Shown here: positions 1-8,623 of the stretch, piece by piece
Layout: every line of letters starts with the position of its first letter
How positions within the stretch are numbered: position 1 is the first letter of the stretch
Source: Clostridium_B lapidicellarium
GTDB taxonomy: Bacteria; Bacillota; Clostridia; Clostridiales; Clostridiaceae
DNA length: 64,000 nucleotides
Direction of reading: 5' to 3'
Assembly: GCF_041224415.1 (NCBI RefSeq)
Contig: NZ_JBGFFE010000002.1
Coordinates: 1-64,000 of the forward strand
Notes under the pieces: generated by a model
Told to the model about the DNA's origin: nothing
Databases searched by the model: none
The model's input: the letters and a program-made list of their open reading frames with translations, nothing else
Made by a program: the position numbers and the translations under genes

Positions 1-37
1 TTGAGAAAAGTCAAAATATGTAGATAGATTTTCCCAG

Positions 38-1786
38 TTATTTTGTATCAACGCTACTATGAGAAGACAATTTATTGACCTCGTTATTATCATGGGAGTA
101 CAATTTGCTAGTCTTATTTTTATCTTTATTATTTCTTCTCTGTGGTTTAAATTTATTTCCATTCACATTGTTTTTCATACCTGTTTTATATACAAATGTT
201 AATTGTGCTGGATCTTTATTTCCATCCTCGTCAATTCCACCGACAATCACTTTTTCTACAACACTTTCAAAAACGTGCCTATCAAATTTATCTAAAACTT
301 CATTTTTCTCTAATGTCTTTTTGAATTCCTTCAAACGATGTTTAATATTTTTTTCATTGCCTGCTGATTTTTGTAGTTTCTCACGTTCATTTAAAAGCTG
401 TTCCTGCTTTTCTATCAATGCAGAATACTTCATTTCATACATATCCTTATCTATAGCTTCTTCCAGAAGCATATCTACTAGTTTATTTTTTTTGTTTTCT
501 ATTATGTCTATATTTTTTTCTACTTTAGCAAGTTGCTTATTTATAGTACTGCTACTTAATGTATCGTCCATTCTCTGAAGAAATTCATTCAGTACATCTT
601 TGTTATCACTACATAGCAAACGATAGCTTTCAACAAAAGCATCCTCAATTGCTTTTTCGGGTATACCTTTACTGTCTGGGCAAAACTTTTTACCTTTTTT
701 GGTAGCTGTTACACACTCCCAGACAATCTTGCTATACTTGGAACTGCTATGCCAGACACGTCTTGACAGGTTACTACCACAGAATCCACATTCAAGCATA
801 CAGCTAAAGGCATATTTTCTGCTGTATTTTTCTCTTTTTCCAACACCTACTGTTGTTCTATTTTTACTTCTTCTATTAAGGATTTCCTGTGCTTTTTCAA
901 AGACCTCCCCACTAATAATAGGTTCATGATGATCACGTATGTAAAACTTGTCTTCTTCTCCCATATTTTCGAGACGTCTCTTTGAAATAGGGTCAACAGT
1001 AAAAGTCTTACCCAACAATAAATCACCTTTATATTTCTCGTTCTTAATAATTCCAATAACTGTAGACGGTGCCCATGTAGTATTTCCATATTTCGTCTTG
1101 TATCCAAGATTCTCTAATTCATGGCCTATTACATAAGCACCAACACCTTCAATATATCTCTTAAAGATATATTGAACAATTTCCGCTTCTTCTTCATTTA
1201 TAGTAATAGTCTTGTCTTCTGCATGATAATCATATCCAAGGCAACCTTGAAATCCAACTAATTCTCCGCGCTTCATTTTCATTTTTAATCCTTTTTTAAC
1301 ATTGGCAGAAATGTTTTCAACTTCCTGTTGTGCTACAGAGCTAAGTACAACAAGCAGTAATTCTCCATCCATCGTAAGTGTGTTTATCTTTTCATCTTCA
1401 AAATAGATGGCAATATCTTTTTCTTTCAACATACGAACATATTTCAGCGTATCCAAAGTATTTCTGGCAAACCTTGAAATAGATTTTGTAATAATCATAT
1501 CAATATTACCATTCATACAATCATTAATCATACGCTGGAAATCCTCACGCTTTGTAACCTGCGTACCTGTAATTGCCTCATCTGCATAAATATCTACTAA
1601 TACCCACTCTTTATTCTTATTAATCAAATCAGTATAATAGCTGACTTGTGACTTGTAACTATTCAACTGGTCTTCACTATCTGTACTGACACGACAATAA
1701 GCAGCAACACGTAGGCGTTCTATAGTTTTTCCACGTACTCGTTTTGGCAATACATCTCTTGCTTTTATAACTTCAACTTTCTGCAT
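38..1786 (-). CDS. Large serine recombinase of the ICE
   Basis: This 582-aa protein should excise and integrate the conjugative element in place of the Tn916 tyrosine integrase. The N-terminal resolvase fold has catalytic Ser34 in the motif AYCRVSTDSEDQ and the arginine motif SRFARN. A recombinase domain follows at about 190-310, then a CxxC zinc ribbon at about 330-380, and a coiled-coil C-terminus. Size and layout match TndX/TnpX-type transposon recombinases. It is the last gene at this end of the element, with only 37 nt of window beyond its stop, so the attachment site is probably at or beyond the window edge. GGAGG lies upstream of the ATG. A small SHOCT-like ORF precedes it. No excisionase gene was recognised nearby. 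Confidence 0.93.
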   Translation of the reverse strand: MQKVEVIKARDVLPKRVRGKTIERLRVAAYCRVSTDSEDQLNSYKSQVSYYTDLINKNKEWVLVDIYADEAITGTQVTKREDFQRMINDCMNGNIDMIITKSISRFARNTLDTLKYVRMLKEKDIAIYFEDEKINTLTMDGELLLVVLSSVAQQEVENISANVKKGLKMKMKRGELVGFQGCLGYDYHAEDKTITINEEEAEIVQYIFKRYIEGVGAYVIGHELENLGYKTKYGNTTWAPSTVIGIIKNEKYKGDLLLGKTFTVDPISKRRLENMGEEDKFYIRDHHEPIISGEVFEKAQEILNRRSKNRTTVGVGKREKYSRKYAFSCMLECGFCGSNLSRRVWHSSSKYSKIVWECVTATKKGKKFCPDSKGIPEKAIEDAFVESYRLLCSDNKDVLNEFLQRMDDTLSSSTINKQLAKVEKNIDIIENKKNKLVDMLLEEAIDKDMYEMKYSALIEKQEQLLNEREKLQKSAGNEKNIKHRLKEFKKTLEKNEVLDKFDRHVFESVVEKVIVGGIDEDGNKDPAQLTFVYKTGMKNNVNGNKFKPQRRNNKDKNKTSKLYSHDNNEVNKLSSHSSVDTK

Positions 1787-1847
1787 ATAACAGCCTCCTT
1801 TTGTATCTCCTTTATAGTGTTATAATATCATATAAAATGATACATTT

Positions 1848-1994
1848 TCAAGCTGTTATATCAGAAAATATTTTATAGTCTTTCATAAGTCGGCTTTTAA
1901 CAAGATTATATTCCTTCTTTGAAATTAACTTACAGGAAAGCAGTTGCTTTAACATAGCAATTTGCATACTGTATCGAATCAATTTTTTATCCAT
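1848..1994 (-). CDS. 48-aa SHOCT-like small protein upstream of the recombinase
   Basis: A short ORF begins with ATG after a strong GCGAGGAGG ribosome site and ends about 60 nt before the recombinase start. The core reads MLKQLLSCKLISKKEYNLV, which resembles a SHOCT motif: a short helical hairpin with a KLI-x3-EY signature. Small SHOCT-like ORFs are common beside serine recombinases in clostridial elements, but their role is not established. A second ORF with the same pattern (35142-35279) lies upstream of the prophage recombinases. A recombinase-accessory or oligomerisation role is inference only. Confidence 0.75.
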   Translation of the reverse strand: MDKKLIRYSMQIAMLKQLLSCKLISKKEYNLVKSRLMKDYKIFSDITA

Positions 1995-2426
1995 CAAAAA
2001 CCTCCTCGCTTTTAAATATATAGGGAATCAACAAATCAGATGACTCTGGCAAAGCTCCACAGGATTTTCACCTTATCCCATACTTATGGGTATACCACCC
2101 AATGCCGTGCAGACGTTCAAGGCAGGAGTATCATTATCCCAATATGCAGGTCATGACAGCAACCTTGCCACAGGTCACTTGCGAAGCACTGGAATAATCG
2201 CTCACTTTTTATTCCTCCTTTCAATGGTCATGGCGTTCCAGTTCGCCGGCTCTCTGCATATTGAATGTATCTGATTGCGTTATACTACACCTTCAAAAGG
2301 TGTTTTCTTTCTCAAAGATCATAAGGCCTTGTCAGCCTATCAAAGCATACTGAATAGAAATATGATTTGATAGAATGACAACCTTAAAGTCAGGGCGTAT
2401 GGGTGTATCCCTACGCCCTTATATGT
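1995..2426 (-). other. Structured intergenic region with nested mini-ORFs
   Basis: No ordinary gene fits these 432 nt. On the minus strand there are three overlapping mini-ORFs: a 12-codon ORF starting MQRAGELERHDH (about 2263), a 9-codon ORF MTIERRNKK whose stop overlaps the next start, and a GTG-initiated 23-codon ORF (start about 2208) behind a perfect AAAGGAGGA site. A GC-rich hairpin at 2393-2418 follows the upstream gene's stop. The nested, coupled mini-ORFs resemble a translated leader or attenuator ahead of the recombinase genes. That is inference; the region could also be a decayed gene. The plus-strand ORF crossing it has no supporting features. Confidence 0.4.
2393..2418 (-). terminator. 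GC-rich hairpin after the orf8-like gene
   Basis: GGGCGTA-GGG pairs with CCC-ATACGCCC around a short loop, 9 nt after the stop of the upstream gene. The trailing T-tract is weak, so it could be a terminator, a pause site or an attenuator. Confidence 0.5.
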
Positions 2427-2654
2427 TTAGATTTTAAAATTGAAGATCATTTTCAGTAAAGCAGTAGTAAGCTGTTCTTGAATATCCTTGTCCACAAAAT
2501 AATACCCATTGCCGTATTCGTCAGCAAGAATCCTTGTAGAAAGTTTGGCAATATAGCCTTCATAATGCTTCAATATACATTCAATTGCCAAAGTGTAGCC
2601 CTCACTTGCTGCCTTTATAATAGGAAAGGGAATTAATTTCTTTGTTTCTTTCAT
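2427..2654 (-). CDS. Tn916 Orf8-like helix-turn-helix protein
   Basis: This 75-aa protein matches the Orf8 family of Tn916-type elements in size and position and is annotated there as a helix-turn-helix protein. It overlaps the end of the sigma-like orf7 gene by 4 nt, so the two are translationally coupled. In Tn916, transcription through orf7 and orf8 links cargo expression to excision and transfer. Here it is the last backbone regulator before the recombinase block, suggesting the same switch. No enzymatic motif is visible. Confidence 0.8.
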   Translation of the reverse strand: MKETKKLIPFPIIKAASEGYTLAIECILKHYEGYIAKLSTRILADEYGNGYYFVDKDIQEQLTTALLKMIFNFKI

Positions 2655-3118
2655 AAATCCTCCTCCAATAGTTCTTTTATAATCTCTAATGCACTAGTGC
2701 GGTTGCGGTATACTGTACTGCGGTTTACACCTAATTCATCCGCAATTTCTGCATCCGACATTTCCAGATAGTAAGACATCAGAATGATGTCACGCTTGCG
2801 TTTTGGTAAAATATCCAGTGCCTCTGCAATCTGATAATCAATAACTTCCACATTCAGTGACAATATCTCATAAATTCGACTATCAAGATGATAGGTATCA
2901 AAGGTTTGTAACTTGCTCAATTCCAATTCCGACATTTCTGAAAACAGACATTCACGCTTACTCTGCCTATTAATAGAACGATAGCAATTACTTCTGGTAC
3001 GTATCATCACTTTTCTTGCCATATGGTCAAACTGAAATTGAATGGTTGTCTGAAAATCGTCCTGTATTTTGTGATTAAACTTCTTAAGTAGTAATTTATT
3101 GAAAGAAGATGGCTTCAT
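2651..3118 (-). CDS. Tn916 Orf7-like sigma-70 family regulator
   Basis: This 155-aa protein ends in a clear sigma region 4 helix-turn-helix: LPKRKRDIILMSYYLEMSDA, followed by EIADELGVNRSTVYRNR (about residues 103-140). Orf7 of Tn916 is the corresponding sigma-like regulator that increases transcription across the element. The start is ATG behind a GGGGGTGA-type site. It sits at the head of the orf7-orf8 pair, downstream of an approximately 1-kb gene-poor stretch. It probably acts as an activator of element excision and transfer. Confidence 0.85.
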   Translation of the reverse strand: MKPSSFNKLLLKKFNHKIQDDFQTTIQFQFDHMARKVMIRTRSNCYRSINRQSKRECLFSEMSELELSKLQTFDTYHLDSRIYEILSLNVEVIDYQIAEALDILPKRKRDIILMSYYLEMSDAEIADELGVNRSTVYRNRTSALEIIKELLEEDL

Positions 3119-3260
3119 AAGATATCACCCCCTTTCCAAGCCAGTGAGGAATGAGAAGACTTCGTTTCTTTTTTCCTCTTTCACACTGACTCTCACCGGG
3201 AGGTCGATACTTGTTGCAGAAAATTCTTTTTATTTGAGAAAAATATTTTAAGAACTGAAA

Positions 3261-3296
3261 AAAGCCCGAACGGATATTGTTATCCGAACGAGCTTT
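3261..3296. terminator. Hairpin upstream of the orf7-like gene
   Basis: AAAGC-c-CG-aa-CGGATA pairs with TATCCG-aa-CG-a-GCTTT around a 4-nt loop and is flanked by A and T runs on both sides. It lies between the 31-codon ORF and the sigma-like gene, so it could attenuate read-through into the excision regulators. Confidence 0.65.
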
Positions 3297-3331
3297 TAAT
3301 ATGACATTATTTTCTATTATATGATATAATT

Positions 3332-3427
3332 CTACATAAGATAGACCATAGCTATCCCAAAATAAAAATGAGCTTTTTTTAGAAAATCACTCTGTTCACA
3401 AGGGCGAGATTCATATTTTAATCTCAT
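3332..3427 (-). CDS. 31-aa leader-like peptide ORF
   Basis: The ORF has an ATG 7 nt after AAGGAGG and runs 31 codons, beginning MRLKYESRPCEQSDFL and ending in a hydrophobic stretch. It ends about 35 nt before the hairpin at 3261-3296 and is the only gene-like signal in this gap. Position and size suit a translated leader controlling read-through to orf7. No database family is recognised. Confidence 0.5.
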   Translation of the reverse strand: MRLKYESRPCEQSDFLKKAHFYFGIAMVYLM

Positions 3428-4094
3428 AACGGAGACCTCCTTATTTTGCTACTGTCCAATAGTTAATATTGCTTACTATGATGAAGAGATGCTTGTCCAT
3501 AATAAAAAAGGCAGCAGCTTTAGCAGGTAGAAAAGCCGCTGTTAGACAAATTAGTTTAGATATGATATAAAAACGTAATTTCCGCCTAATAGCGGTTTTT
3601 AATGCTAAAAGACATTATCTTTCAACATTTTCTGGAATTTCTGTTATAACAATAGATTCTTTTGAGAGTATTGAGCAAACTTTTGTAAAATGAAAGAAAT
3701 GTGCGAAAATATCATTGATATATAATAAAACCATTTATCATATTGCTTTACTTTGGTTGTTTATAAAGAATGATATAATCTAGTAACACTCTATAATCAT
3801 TACAGTGATAATCTGATTGTATGTAGAAAATCGTCTTAATTCTATACATGATATATTTTTAGTTATATCAATAATCTAGCGAAGTAAACTTATCCATCAA
3901 TGTATTGGAAGTGAAGAAAACTGTAGAGAACTTAATATAAAAGTTAAAGCTTCATAGTAATTGGAAAATTTGTTTTAGTAGCTTGGAATAAATAATCTAT
4001 TATGGAGTCTTTTTAGGAGATTTAGATTTAGAGCTTATTAATAAGCTTTTTGAAAAGAGTAAAAAATTTTGTTATTTCAAAAAAATGGTATAAT

Positions 4095-4122
4095 AAAAAA
4101 GGGTGATTTTCACTCTTTTTTA
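4095..4122. terminator. Intrinsic terminator of the ars operon
   Basis: On the minus strand an A-run, GAGTGA, a short loop, TCACCC and a T6 run form a classical hairpin with T-tract 54 nt after the arsC stop. It is nearly symmetrical and could also work on the plus strand. Confidence 0.8.
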
Positions 4123-4175
4123 TTATTAAAAATTTAAAATTATTCAGTACATCGATCCTCGTTTTTTATTATTTG

Positions 4176-4586
4176 TTATAATTTAATTTCTTTATTTTCT
4201 ATTTTTTTTATTAGATTCTTTACTTTCTCCTCAATTATTTTAGCTGTTTTAATGAATTCCTCGTCGTTTTTTCCTGTAGGATCTTCAAGTCCCCAATCTT
4301 CTTCATATTTGGATGGCAAGAATGGACATGTGACATTACATCCCATTTTTACTACTACATCAATTTGGGGTAAATCATCAATCAATTTGACATGTTGAGT
4401 TTCACTTATGTTAATACTATATAATTTTTTAATTACTCTAATTGCATCTTTATTTATTCCGGATTTAATCTCCGTTCCAGCTGAATATGAATCAAATACC
4501 TCACTTCCATATAATCTTCCTATTGCTTCAGCCATCTGTGATCTGCATGAATTATGGACACATATAAAAGCTACTTTTGGCTTCAT
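4176..4586 (-). CDS. arsC: Arsenate reductase (LMW-phosphatase family), first copy
   Basis: This 136-aa cytoplasmic enzyme reduces arsenate to arsenite for export. It has the CX5R phosphate loop (Cys9 to Arg15, CVHNSCR), a DP general-acid motif (Asp102-Pro103 in WGLEDPTG) and a redox pair Cys83/Cys87 in MGCNVTCPFLP. The pair is closer together than in the pI258-type enzyme, so this is a different subtype from the second ArsC at 8624-9097. It is the last gene of the arsRDA-acr3 operon and is followed by a terminator. Confidence 0.92.
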   Translation of the reverse strand: MKPKVAFICVHNSCRSQMAEAIGRLYGSEVFDSYSAGTEIKSGINKDAIRVIKKLYSINISETQHVKLIDDLPQIDVVVKMGCNVTCPFLPSKYEEDWGLEDPTGKNDEEFIKTAKIIEEKVKNLIKKIENKEIKL

Positions 4587-4616
4587 CTTATTCTCCTCCT
4601 GTGTTAAATTTTAATA

Positions 4617-4820
4617 TTATGATTTATATTCCGATTTTTTAAACACTATTAAATCACTATCTAATTTAGACGATTTACCCAATGTTTTATAAAGATTTTG
4701 TAAAATTCCTACTAACTCCCATCCCTCTTTTCCATATTTATTTAGTAATTCTTCTATACTTAAATTTTCTTGTGAACTTAAAAAATGGTCAACCGTAAAT
4801 ACTTTATATTCCCATTCCAT
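4617..4820 (-). CDS. DUF4177-like small protein in the ars operon
   Basis: This 67-aa protein has the DUF4177 pattern: an N-terminal WEYKVF strand, a central GKEGWELVG and a short C-terminal strand ending in FKKSEYK. The family has no firm function and no transmembrane segment or metal-binding cysteine is visible here. It lies between acr3 (25 nt) and arsC (30 nt), so it is cotranscribed with arsenic resistance genes. Whether it helps efflux or is a passenger cannot be said from sequence. Confidence 0.8.
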   Translation of the reverse strand: MEWEYKVFTVDHFLSSQENLSIEELLNKYGKEGWELVGILQNLYKTLGKSSKLDSDLIVFKKSEYKS

Positions 4821-4845
4821 ATTAACAATACCCCCTTAAAAATTC

Positions 4846-5901
4846 CTATCTATTTAATGCAAAATACTTTTTTCCCCAGTGCAATGCTACATTCACAAGT
4901 CCTATCATTACAGGCACTTCAATCAACGGCCCTATTACTGCCGTAAAAGCTTCCTTGGACTCTATACCAAATACAGCAACTGCCACAGCTATAGCAAGCT
5001 CAAAATTATTACTTGCAGCAGTAAATGAAAGTGTAGCTGTCTTCTTATAATCTATACCTGATTTATAACTTATAAAAAACGAAATTGAAAACATAACTAC
5101 AAAATAGATTACAAGTGGTATGGCAATTCTGATTACATCTAAAGGTAATTCTATAATATACTTTCCTTTAAAGGTAAACATTACAACAATAGTGAACAAT
5201 AATGCAATCAAAGCCAAAGGGCTTATTTTAGGGATAAATTTTTTTGTATACCATTCAGTACCCATTTTAGGCTCCAACAACAACCTGCTCAGTATTCCAA
5301 GTGCAAAAGGCACGCCAAGATAAACTGCAACAGATGAGGCAATTTTCCCCATAGAAATATCTACACTATAGCCGGTAAGTCCAAACCAAGTTGGAAGTAC
5401 AGTTATGAATATATAAGCATATATAGAATAAAATATAACCTGGAATATAGAGTTAAAAGCTACAAGTGCAGCTGCATATTCCGTGTCACCATCTGCCAGA
5501 CTGTTCCATATAATAACCATGGCAATACATCTGGCAATTCCAATGAGGATAAGACCTGTCATATATGCAGGATAAGCATGTAAAAATATTACTGCAAGTG
5601 CAAACATCAGTATAGGTCCTATTATCCAGTTCTGAATAAGTGATAAAGATAATACCTTAGGATTTCTAAATACTTTTCCAAGTTCTTTATAGTTTACTTT
5701 GGCGAGTGGCGGATACATCATTACAATAAGCCCTATTGCAATTGGAATGGATGTAGTTCCAACGGACAGACTGGATAGTCCTCTTGATATACCCGGTACA
5801 CCCCACCCAAGCAAAATTCCTGCAAACATAGCAAGAAATATCCAAAGCGTCAAATAACGATCAAGCAATGACAATCTAGATGATTTACTTTTCATATACA
5901 T
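4846..5901 (-). CDS. acr3: Arsenite efflux permease, ACR3 family
   Basis: This 351-aa membrane protein has about ten hydrophobic segments and the ACR3 (bile acid:Na+ symporter superfamily) profile, including the conserved Cys in GIARCIAMV that is needed for arsenite transport in the family. It exports As(III) across the plasma membrane. In this operon it is preceded by the ATPase ArsA (14 nt gap), so ArsA may energise it as in other arsDA-acr3 operons. Often named arsB in automatic annotation, though ArsB proper is a different fold. Confidence 0.93.
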   Translation of the reverse strand: MYMKSKSSRLSLLDRYLTLWIFLAMFAGILLGWGVPGISRGLSSLSVGTTSIPIAIGLIVMMYPPLAKVNYKELGKVFRNPKVLSLSLIQNWIIGPILMFALAVIFLHAYPAYMTGLILIGIARCIAMVIIWNSLADGDTEYAAALVAFNSIFQVIFYSIYAYIFITVLPTWFGLTGYSVDISMGKIASSVAVYLGVPFALGILSRLLLEPKMGTEWYTKKFIPKISPLALIALLFTIVVMFTFKGKYIIELPLDVIRIAIPLVIYFVVMFSISFFISYKSGIDYKKTATLSFTAASNNFELAIAVAVAVFGIESKEAFTAVIGPLIEVPVMIGLVNVALHWGKKYFALNR

Positions 5902-5915
5902 TCCTCCTGTTTTCT

Positions 5916-7661
5916 TTAACCTAATAACTCAAATAATTTTTCATCTTTAATTTCTTCTGCTTTCCATTCTATTAATGCAAAATTTCCATTGGAAATTTCA
6001 TTGACTTTGTTTATCCATGGTATTTCATTGCTTGCTTTAGCCTTGAGTACACTATTTGTAGTATCAGCCATATACATACTAGAATTTATAACCCACCACT
6101 TACTTGCAATTCCCGCACGTTCTAGATCTGCTTCGAGACGCATGGATTCGTAAACTGGAGTATCCTCGGCCAAAGTTACAATAATGACTTCTGTATCATT
6201 GGCATTTTTGAGTTCAGGTAAAAGATCTTTGACAGATTGAGGTATATTGCCTTCTGAACGCTGTATTTCTCTATTATAGCTTTCTGTGGAATCTAATAGT
6301 AATAATGTATGACCTGTAGGTGCTGTATCTATTACCACAACTTCATCCTTTGATTTCTCAACTATATCTGCAAAAGCTCTGAATACAGCTATTTCCTGTG
6401 TGCACGGAGATCTTAAATCCTCTTCAATATATGCTATGTCGCTTTCATCCATAGTTTTTCTGGCATTATTTAATACTTCTGTTTTATATTTTTCAAGTTC
6501 CTCTTTTTCATCAATATGGCTTATTGTAATACCATAATTTTTGTTTAAAACAAATTTTAAATGTGCTGCTGGATCAGTAGTAGTCAAATGAACCTTTTTA
6601 CCTCTTTTTGAAAGTCCCAGGGCAATGGCAGCCGCAACTGTCGTCTTACCTACTCCGCCTTTTCCCATAGTAAATATCACCTTTTTATCATTATTGTATA
6701 GATCATCAACTATATCTTTCAGCTTATTTATTTTATTTACATTTAATTCTGCAACTTTATATTCAACGTTATCTTTTTTTAAAAATGCTCTTATATTTTT
6801 AATTCCTGTTACATTATATGGCCTAAGTGGTATTTCATAAATTTCAAGATCTTTTAAGCTTTTAGGCATATTCTCTAAAGCATTTTTCTGCTTTAAATAA
6901 ATTGCGTTTGAAATATTGTCATTATGAATTTCAAGTACACCATTTACAATCATTGACTGATTATTTATACCTATATCTCTTAATTCTTTAGATGCTCTTT
7001 CTGCTTCTTTAAGAGGTGTAATTTCAGGCCTTGAAACAAGAACAAGAGTAGTCGTTGTTCCATCCGATAAAGTTTCAACCGCATTTTTATATAATGATCT
7101 CTTATCTTCAAGTCCTGATAACTGCCCTAAACATGAAGCTCCATGAGTACTTTCTCCTATAAAATTACTCCAAGCCGAAGGAAGTTGAAGCATCCTCAAA
7201 GTATGCCCTGTAGGTGCTGTATCAAAAATTATATGATCAAATTTTTCTTCAATTTTTTCATCAGTAATAAAAGTTGAAAATTCATTAAAAGCTGCTATTT
7301 CCACAGTACAAGAACCTGAAAGCTGTTCTTCCATATTCTTAACGGCTGCTTTCGGAAGCTTACCTCGATATGGAGCTATTACACTTTCCCTGTACTCTTC
7401 CGCAGCCTTTTCAGGATTGAGGTTTGCTACTGTCAAATTTGGTACCTCTTTAATTTCAACTCCTTTATTATCGAGATCTGTACCAAACACGTCCTGTAAG
7501 TTGGAAGCTGGATCTGTACTAATGAGCATGATTTTTTTCCCTTGATCTGCAAGGGTAACAGCAGTGGCACAAGCAGTGGAAGTCTTGCCTACACCGCCTT
7601 TACCTGTAAAAAACAAATATTTAGTTAAATGTATACTGTCAGGGTTAAATTTTTTAAACAT
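5916..7661 (-). CDS. arsA: Arsenical pump-driving ATPase
   Basis: ArsA is a 581-aa two-domain ATPase that hydrolyses ATP to drive arsenite export. Each half has a deviant Walker A: GKGGVGKTS at about 20-28 and GKGGVGKTT at about 333-341. Both halves have a DTAPTGH signature. Cys118, Cys177 and Cys420 correspond to the metal-site cysteines of the family. The start is taken as the ATG at 7661, which shares one base with the arsD stop (TAATG) and lies behind GGAGGAGG. A longer frame to 7682 exists but would begin inside the Cys-rich tail of arsD. Confidence 0.94.
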   Translation of the reverse strand: MFKKFNPDSIHLTKYLFFTGKGGVGKTSTACATAVTLADQGKKIMLISTDPASNLQDVFGTDLDNKGVEIKEVPNLTVANLNPEKAAEEYRESVIAPYRGKLPKAAVKNMEEQLSGSCTVEIAAFNEFSTFITDEKIEEKFDHIIFDTAPTGHTLRMLQLPSAWSNFIGESTHGASCLGQLSGLEDKRSLYKNAVETLSDGTTTTLVLVSRPEITPLKEAERASKELRDIGINNQSMIVNGVLEIHNDNISNAIYLKQKNALENMPKSLKDLEIYEIPLRPYNVTGIKNIRAFLKKDNVEYKVAELNVNKINKLKDIVDDLYNNDKKVIFTMGKGGVGKTTVAAAIALGLSKRGKKVHLTTTDPAAHLKFVLNKNYGITISHIDEKEELEKYKTEVLNNARKTMDESDIAYIEEDLRSPCTQEIAVFRAFADIVEKSKDEVVVIDTAPTGHTLLLLDSTESYNREIQRSEGNIPQSVKDLLPELKNANDTEVIIVTLAEDTPVYESMRLEADLERAGIASKWWVINSSMYMADTTNSVLKAKASNEIPWINKVNEISNGNFALIEWKAEEIKDEKLFELLG

Positions 7662-8032
7662 TAACAACATCCTCCTCCGCAATCACAGCCTTTAGACTTT
7701 ATCTTAAGTCCAGTTTTTAAATAATCTTCTGATATACCTAGTAATTCACAAAATTCCTTATTTGTCGGATATGCCTTTGTTTTTACTATTACACCATCTA
7801 CCATAGTTACTGGAAGTATTTCTGTACCTTCTTTATTCAATACCTCATTAATTGTTTTATTGTCTACAAATATTTGGGGATTACTGGTCAAATTATACCT
7901 TTCAACCAATATTCCTTTCTTTTGAAGTGTATTAATAGCAGTGGAGATCCTTAACAATTCTGGATCTATGGAAGGTCCGCATACACCTGTAGAACAGCAC
8001 ATTGCCGGTTCAAAAATTATCATTTTTTTCAT
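7661..8032 (-). CDS. arsD: Arsenic metallochaperone ArsD
   Basis: This 123-aa protein delivers As(III) to ArsA. The metal-binding cysteines Cys12, Cys13 and Cys18 are present in PAMCCSTGVCG. The C-terminal tail is also cysteine-rich (CDCGGGCC, Cys116/118/122/123), as in several bacterial ArsD proteins. The gene overlaps arsA by one base and follows arsR by 25 nt, so chaperone and ATPase should be made in fixed ratio. Confidence 0.93.
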   Translation of the reverse strand: MKKMIIFEPAMCCSTGVCGPSIDPELLRISTAINTLQKKGILVERYNLTSNPQIFVDNKTINEVLNKEGTEILPVTMVDGVIVKTKAYPTNKEFCELLGISEDYLKTGLKIKSKGCDCGGGCC

Positions 8033-8057
8033 ATAAATCTCTCCTTATTATATAAAT

Positions 8058-8396
8058 TTATTTTTCATTGTCAGTTTTACATAAACCAATACTCTTGCCT
8101 TTACAGATACATTCCTCTGTATCCGTCATAATATTCATTAAAAACAACATCAGCTTATTCGTATTAGTATTATCTAATGAATAGTGACTCCATACCCCTT
8201 CTTTTCTGCATTTAATAAGCTTACAATCCATCAGAACTTTCATATGGTGAGATAGAGTAGGCTGTGTAAAATCAAAATGTTCCAGTAAATCACAAGCACA
8301 TTTTTCACCACAGGAAAGTATATCAATGATCTTTAATCTGTTTTGATCTGACAGTGCCTTGAATATTTTTGCGTTTAGTTCGTAATCCAAATTCAT
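8058..8396 (-). CDS. arsR: ArsR-family As(III)-responsive repressor
   Basis: This 112-aa winged-helix repressor should release DNA when arsenite binds. The recognition region FTQPTLSHHMKVL is clear. Cys29, Cys33 and Cys35 (CGEKCACDLL) match the R773-type alpha-3 arsenite site, with extra C-terminal cysteines (ECICKGKSIGLC). ATG follows AAGGAGGTGAC. It is the first gene of the operon and probably represses its own promoter and the second ars promoter at 9413-9466, which carries the same ATAGAT...ATCTAT boxes. Confidence 0.92.
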   Translation of the reverse strand: MNLDYELNAKIFKALSDQNRLKIIDILSCGEKCACDLLEHFDFTQPTLSHHMKVLMDCKLIKCRKEGVWSHYSLDNTNTNKLMLFLMNIMTDTEECICKGKSIGLCKTDNEK

Positions 8397-8412
8397 AAAG
8401 TCACCTCCTTAT

Positions 8413-8463
8413 ATAGATGATTATCTATATGTATAATATAGACTATTATCTATGTGTTGTCAA
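8413..8463 (-). promoter_or_regulatory. arsR promoter with two ArsR-type boxes
   Basis: On the minus strand: TTGACA (8463-8458), a 17-nt spacer, TATATT (8440-8435). Two 16-bp boxes of the form ATAGAT-n-ATCTAT or its variant lie at 8438-8453 (between -35 and -10) and 8413-8428 (just downstream). The layout fits repression by ArsR bound to both sites. Confidence 0.75.
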
Positions 8464-8489
8464 TATGATTATTGTAATAAATAAAAATA

Positions 8490-8517
8490 ATAGGTTATTA
8501 TATATATAATAACCTAT
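8490..8517. promoter_or_regulatory. 28-bp palindrome upstream of the arsR promoter
   Basis: Perfect 11-bp arms (ATAGGTTATTA / TAATAACCTAT) with a 6-nt loop, centred 40 bp upstream of the -35 box. A paralogous palindrome with compensating base changes sits at the same distance from the second ars promoter (9493-9520). Confidence 0.65.
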
Positions 8518-8623
8518 GTAATGAACATTTATTTGTTACTTATAATGATTAATTTATAATCAATAAAACATTATTTTTATACCTTTTAATCTTTCACTAT
8601 AGCCATATATTAAAAATAAAATA

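Larger units (their letters stand above)
3119..4175 (-). other. Gene-poor kilobase between the ars operon and orf7
   Basis: Only a 31-codon leader-like ORF (3332-3427), an orf7-proximal hairpin (3261-3296) and the ars terminator (4095-4122) can be supported. A plus-strand stretch at about 3478-3570 reads as a short lysine-alanine-rich peptide ending in a stop, but has no convincing ribosome site. The rest (3600-4090) is AT-rich and looks like decayed sequence with stops in all frames. It corresponds to the zone after tet(M) in Tn916. Confidence 0.5.

Noticed and set aside
1..37. ICE attachment site at the window edge
   Set aside because: Serine-recombinase core sites can be as short as two bases and the flank is cut off, so no site can be named.
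75..1589. Several plus-strand ORFs opposite the recombinase gene
   Set aside because: They lie antisense to a well-defined gene, have no ribosome sites, and their composition is the mirror of an AT-rich coding strand.
2086..2274. 62-aa plus-strand ORF in the leader region
   Set aside because: No ribosome site and no motif; the minus strand has better initiation signals.
3478..3570. Short plus-strand peptide ending KAAVRQISLDMI
   Set aside because: No ribosome site; it may be the end of a decayed gene but gives no recognisable product.
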